Assembly: GCF_039522605.1 (NCBI RefSeq)
Contig: NZ_BAAADS010000001.1
Coordinates: forward strand, 186,001-250,000
Source: Lentibacillus siamensis
Lineage (GTDB): Bacteria > Bacillota > Bacilli > Bacillales > Amphibacillaceae
Direction: 5' to 3'
Length of the DNA: 64,000 nucleotides
Part shown: one piece after another, positions 63,655-64,000 of the stretch
How positions within the stretch are numbered: position 1 is the stretch's first letter
How the letters are laid out: every line of letters begins with the position of its first letter
The notes under the pieces: model-generated
Databases searched by the model: none
Seen by the model: the letters and a program-made list of their open reading frames with translations, nothing else
Told to the model about the DNA's origin: nothing
Position numbers and translations under genes: made by a program

Positions 63655-64000
63655 CTAACCTTTTACTGCTCCTTCCGTCATTCCTTTAGCAATATACCGC
63701 TGAAAGATAGCAAAAATTATGATTATTGGTATTACAGCAATGGACAGTCCAGCGAATAAGGCCCCCCAGGCGCTATTATACTGTGCATTTTGATTTAATA
63801 AATCCATTGCTACTCCCAATGTATTTTTTGATTCACTTTGTAATAATATCAATGCCATAAAATATTCATTCCAAAAAGCTACCGCATTTAAGATTGATGC
63901 TGTAATTATACCAGACTTAACCATTGGCGTGACAATTTTAAAAAGAATACCATAAGGTGACATCCCATCTATTGCGGCAGCTTCCTCCAACTCCTTGGGG
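63655..64000 (-). CDS. Sugar ABC transporter permease (MalG type), C-terminal part
   Basis: The frame runs off the right edge (upstream residues read PKELEEAAAIDG). The cytosolic EAA motif (EEAAAIDGMSPYGILFKIVTPM) and the end IAKGMTEGAVKG are typical of MalG-like carbohydrate permeases. The upstream binding protein and first permease are outside the window. It continues into the serine hydrolase gene. Confidence 0.92.
   Translation of the reverse strand, partial: PKELEEAAAIDGMSPYGILFKIVTPMVKSGIITASILNAVAFWNEYFMALILLQSESKNTLGVAMDLLNQNAQYNSAWGALFAGLSIAVIPIIIIFAIFQRYIAKGMTEGAVKG

Noticed and set aside
1..64000. CRISPR array, rRNA, tRNA or prophage
   Set aside because: No regular 28-37-bp repeats with unique spacers, no tRNA cloverleaf, no rRNA segment and no phage structural genes were recognised. 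The two tandem arrays have 20-21-bp units without spacers.

Overview
The window is a chromosomal segment of a low-to-moderate GC, Gram-positive, endospore-forming-type member of the Bacillaceae. Gene order and protein similarity recalled from Bacillus subtilis (hprK, yvlCD, uvrBA, minJ, ctpB, ftsEX, cccB, prfB, secA, hpf, comF, degV, degSU, yvyE) point to the Oceanobacillus/Virgibacillus/Lentibacillus side of the family; the genus is a guess. Bacillithiol synthesis (bshB2/yojF), SinI/SinR, HPr kinase and long-form HPF all fit this placement. One 58-base run of N (32661-32718) marks a scaffold gap inside a dispersed repeat.

Layout. 1-7.2 kb: start of hprK, the yvlC-yvlD envelope pair, yojF-bshB2, and the SOS-controlled uvrB-uvrA operon with a LexA-type box. 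7.4-19.4 kb: a YtkA-like lipoprotein, then a cell-division, cell-wall and secretion block (minJ, ctpB, an M23 hydrolase with CwlO-like coiled coil, ftsX, ftsE, cccB, prfB with its programmed frameshift, secA). 19.2-26.7 kb: a small GTG-start gene, hpf with a sigma-B-like promoter, comFC-comFA, degV, degU, degS, yvyE. The flagellar block that separates comFC from hpf in B. subtilis is absent. 26.7-30.1 kb: nagA-nagB, a VanZ protein and a sinI-sinR pair with a palindromic SinR-type operator. 30.3-49.5 kb: a class B penicillin-binding lipoprotein, OPT transporter, AhpD-like protein, lipoprotein, IDEAL-domain protein, P-loop ATPase, an ABC exporter, aldehyde dehydrogenase plus DUF779, a YdjO-like protein, a HAD phosphatase, a DASS symporter and two MFS transporters.

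49.8-59.6 kb is the accessory-looking part. It contains a probable type I toxin-antitoxin locus (31-residue hydrophobic peptide, overlapping convergent RNA, LexA-like box), fabI with a FapR-like operator, and a complete four-gene type II Wadjet (JetABCD) plasmid-defence operon with its own promoter. 59.7-64 kb: a short-chain fatty acid transporter, an EamA transporter, a serine hydrolase and the 3' part of a sugar ABC permease that runs off the window.

Non-coding structure is rich: two arrays of about 20-bp tandem units (2166-2245 and 59510-59614), a long dispersed element present twice (32.5 and 46.1 kb, the first carrying nested copies of a second small repeat), hairpin repeats flanking minJ, and many intrinsic terminators. 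The Wadjet system is a known type, and I do not see an unmistakably new multi-gene system. The toxin-antitoxin locus, the nested repeats and the structured intergenic regions are the least explained items.
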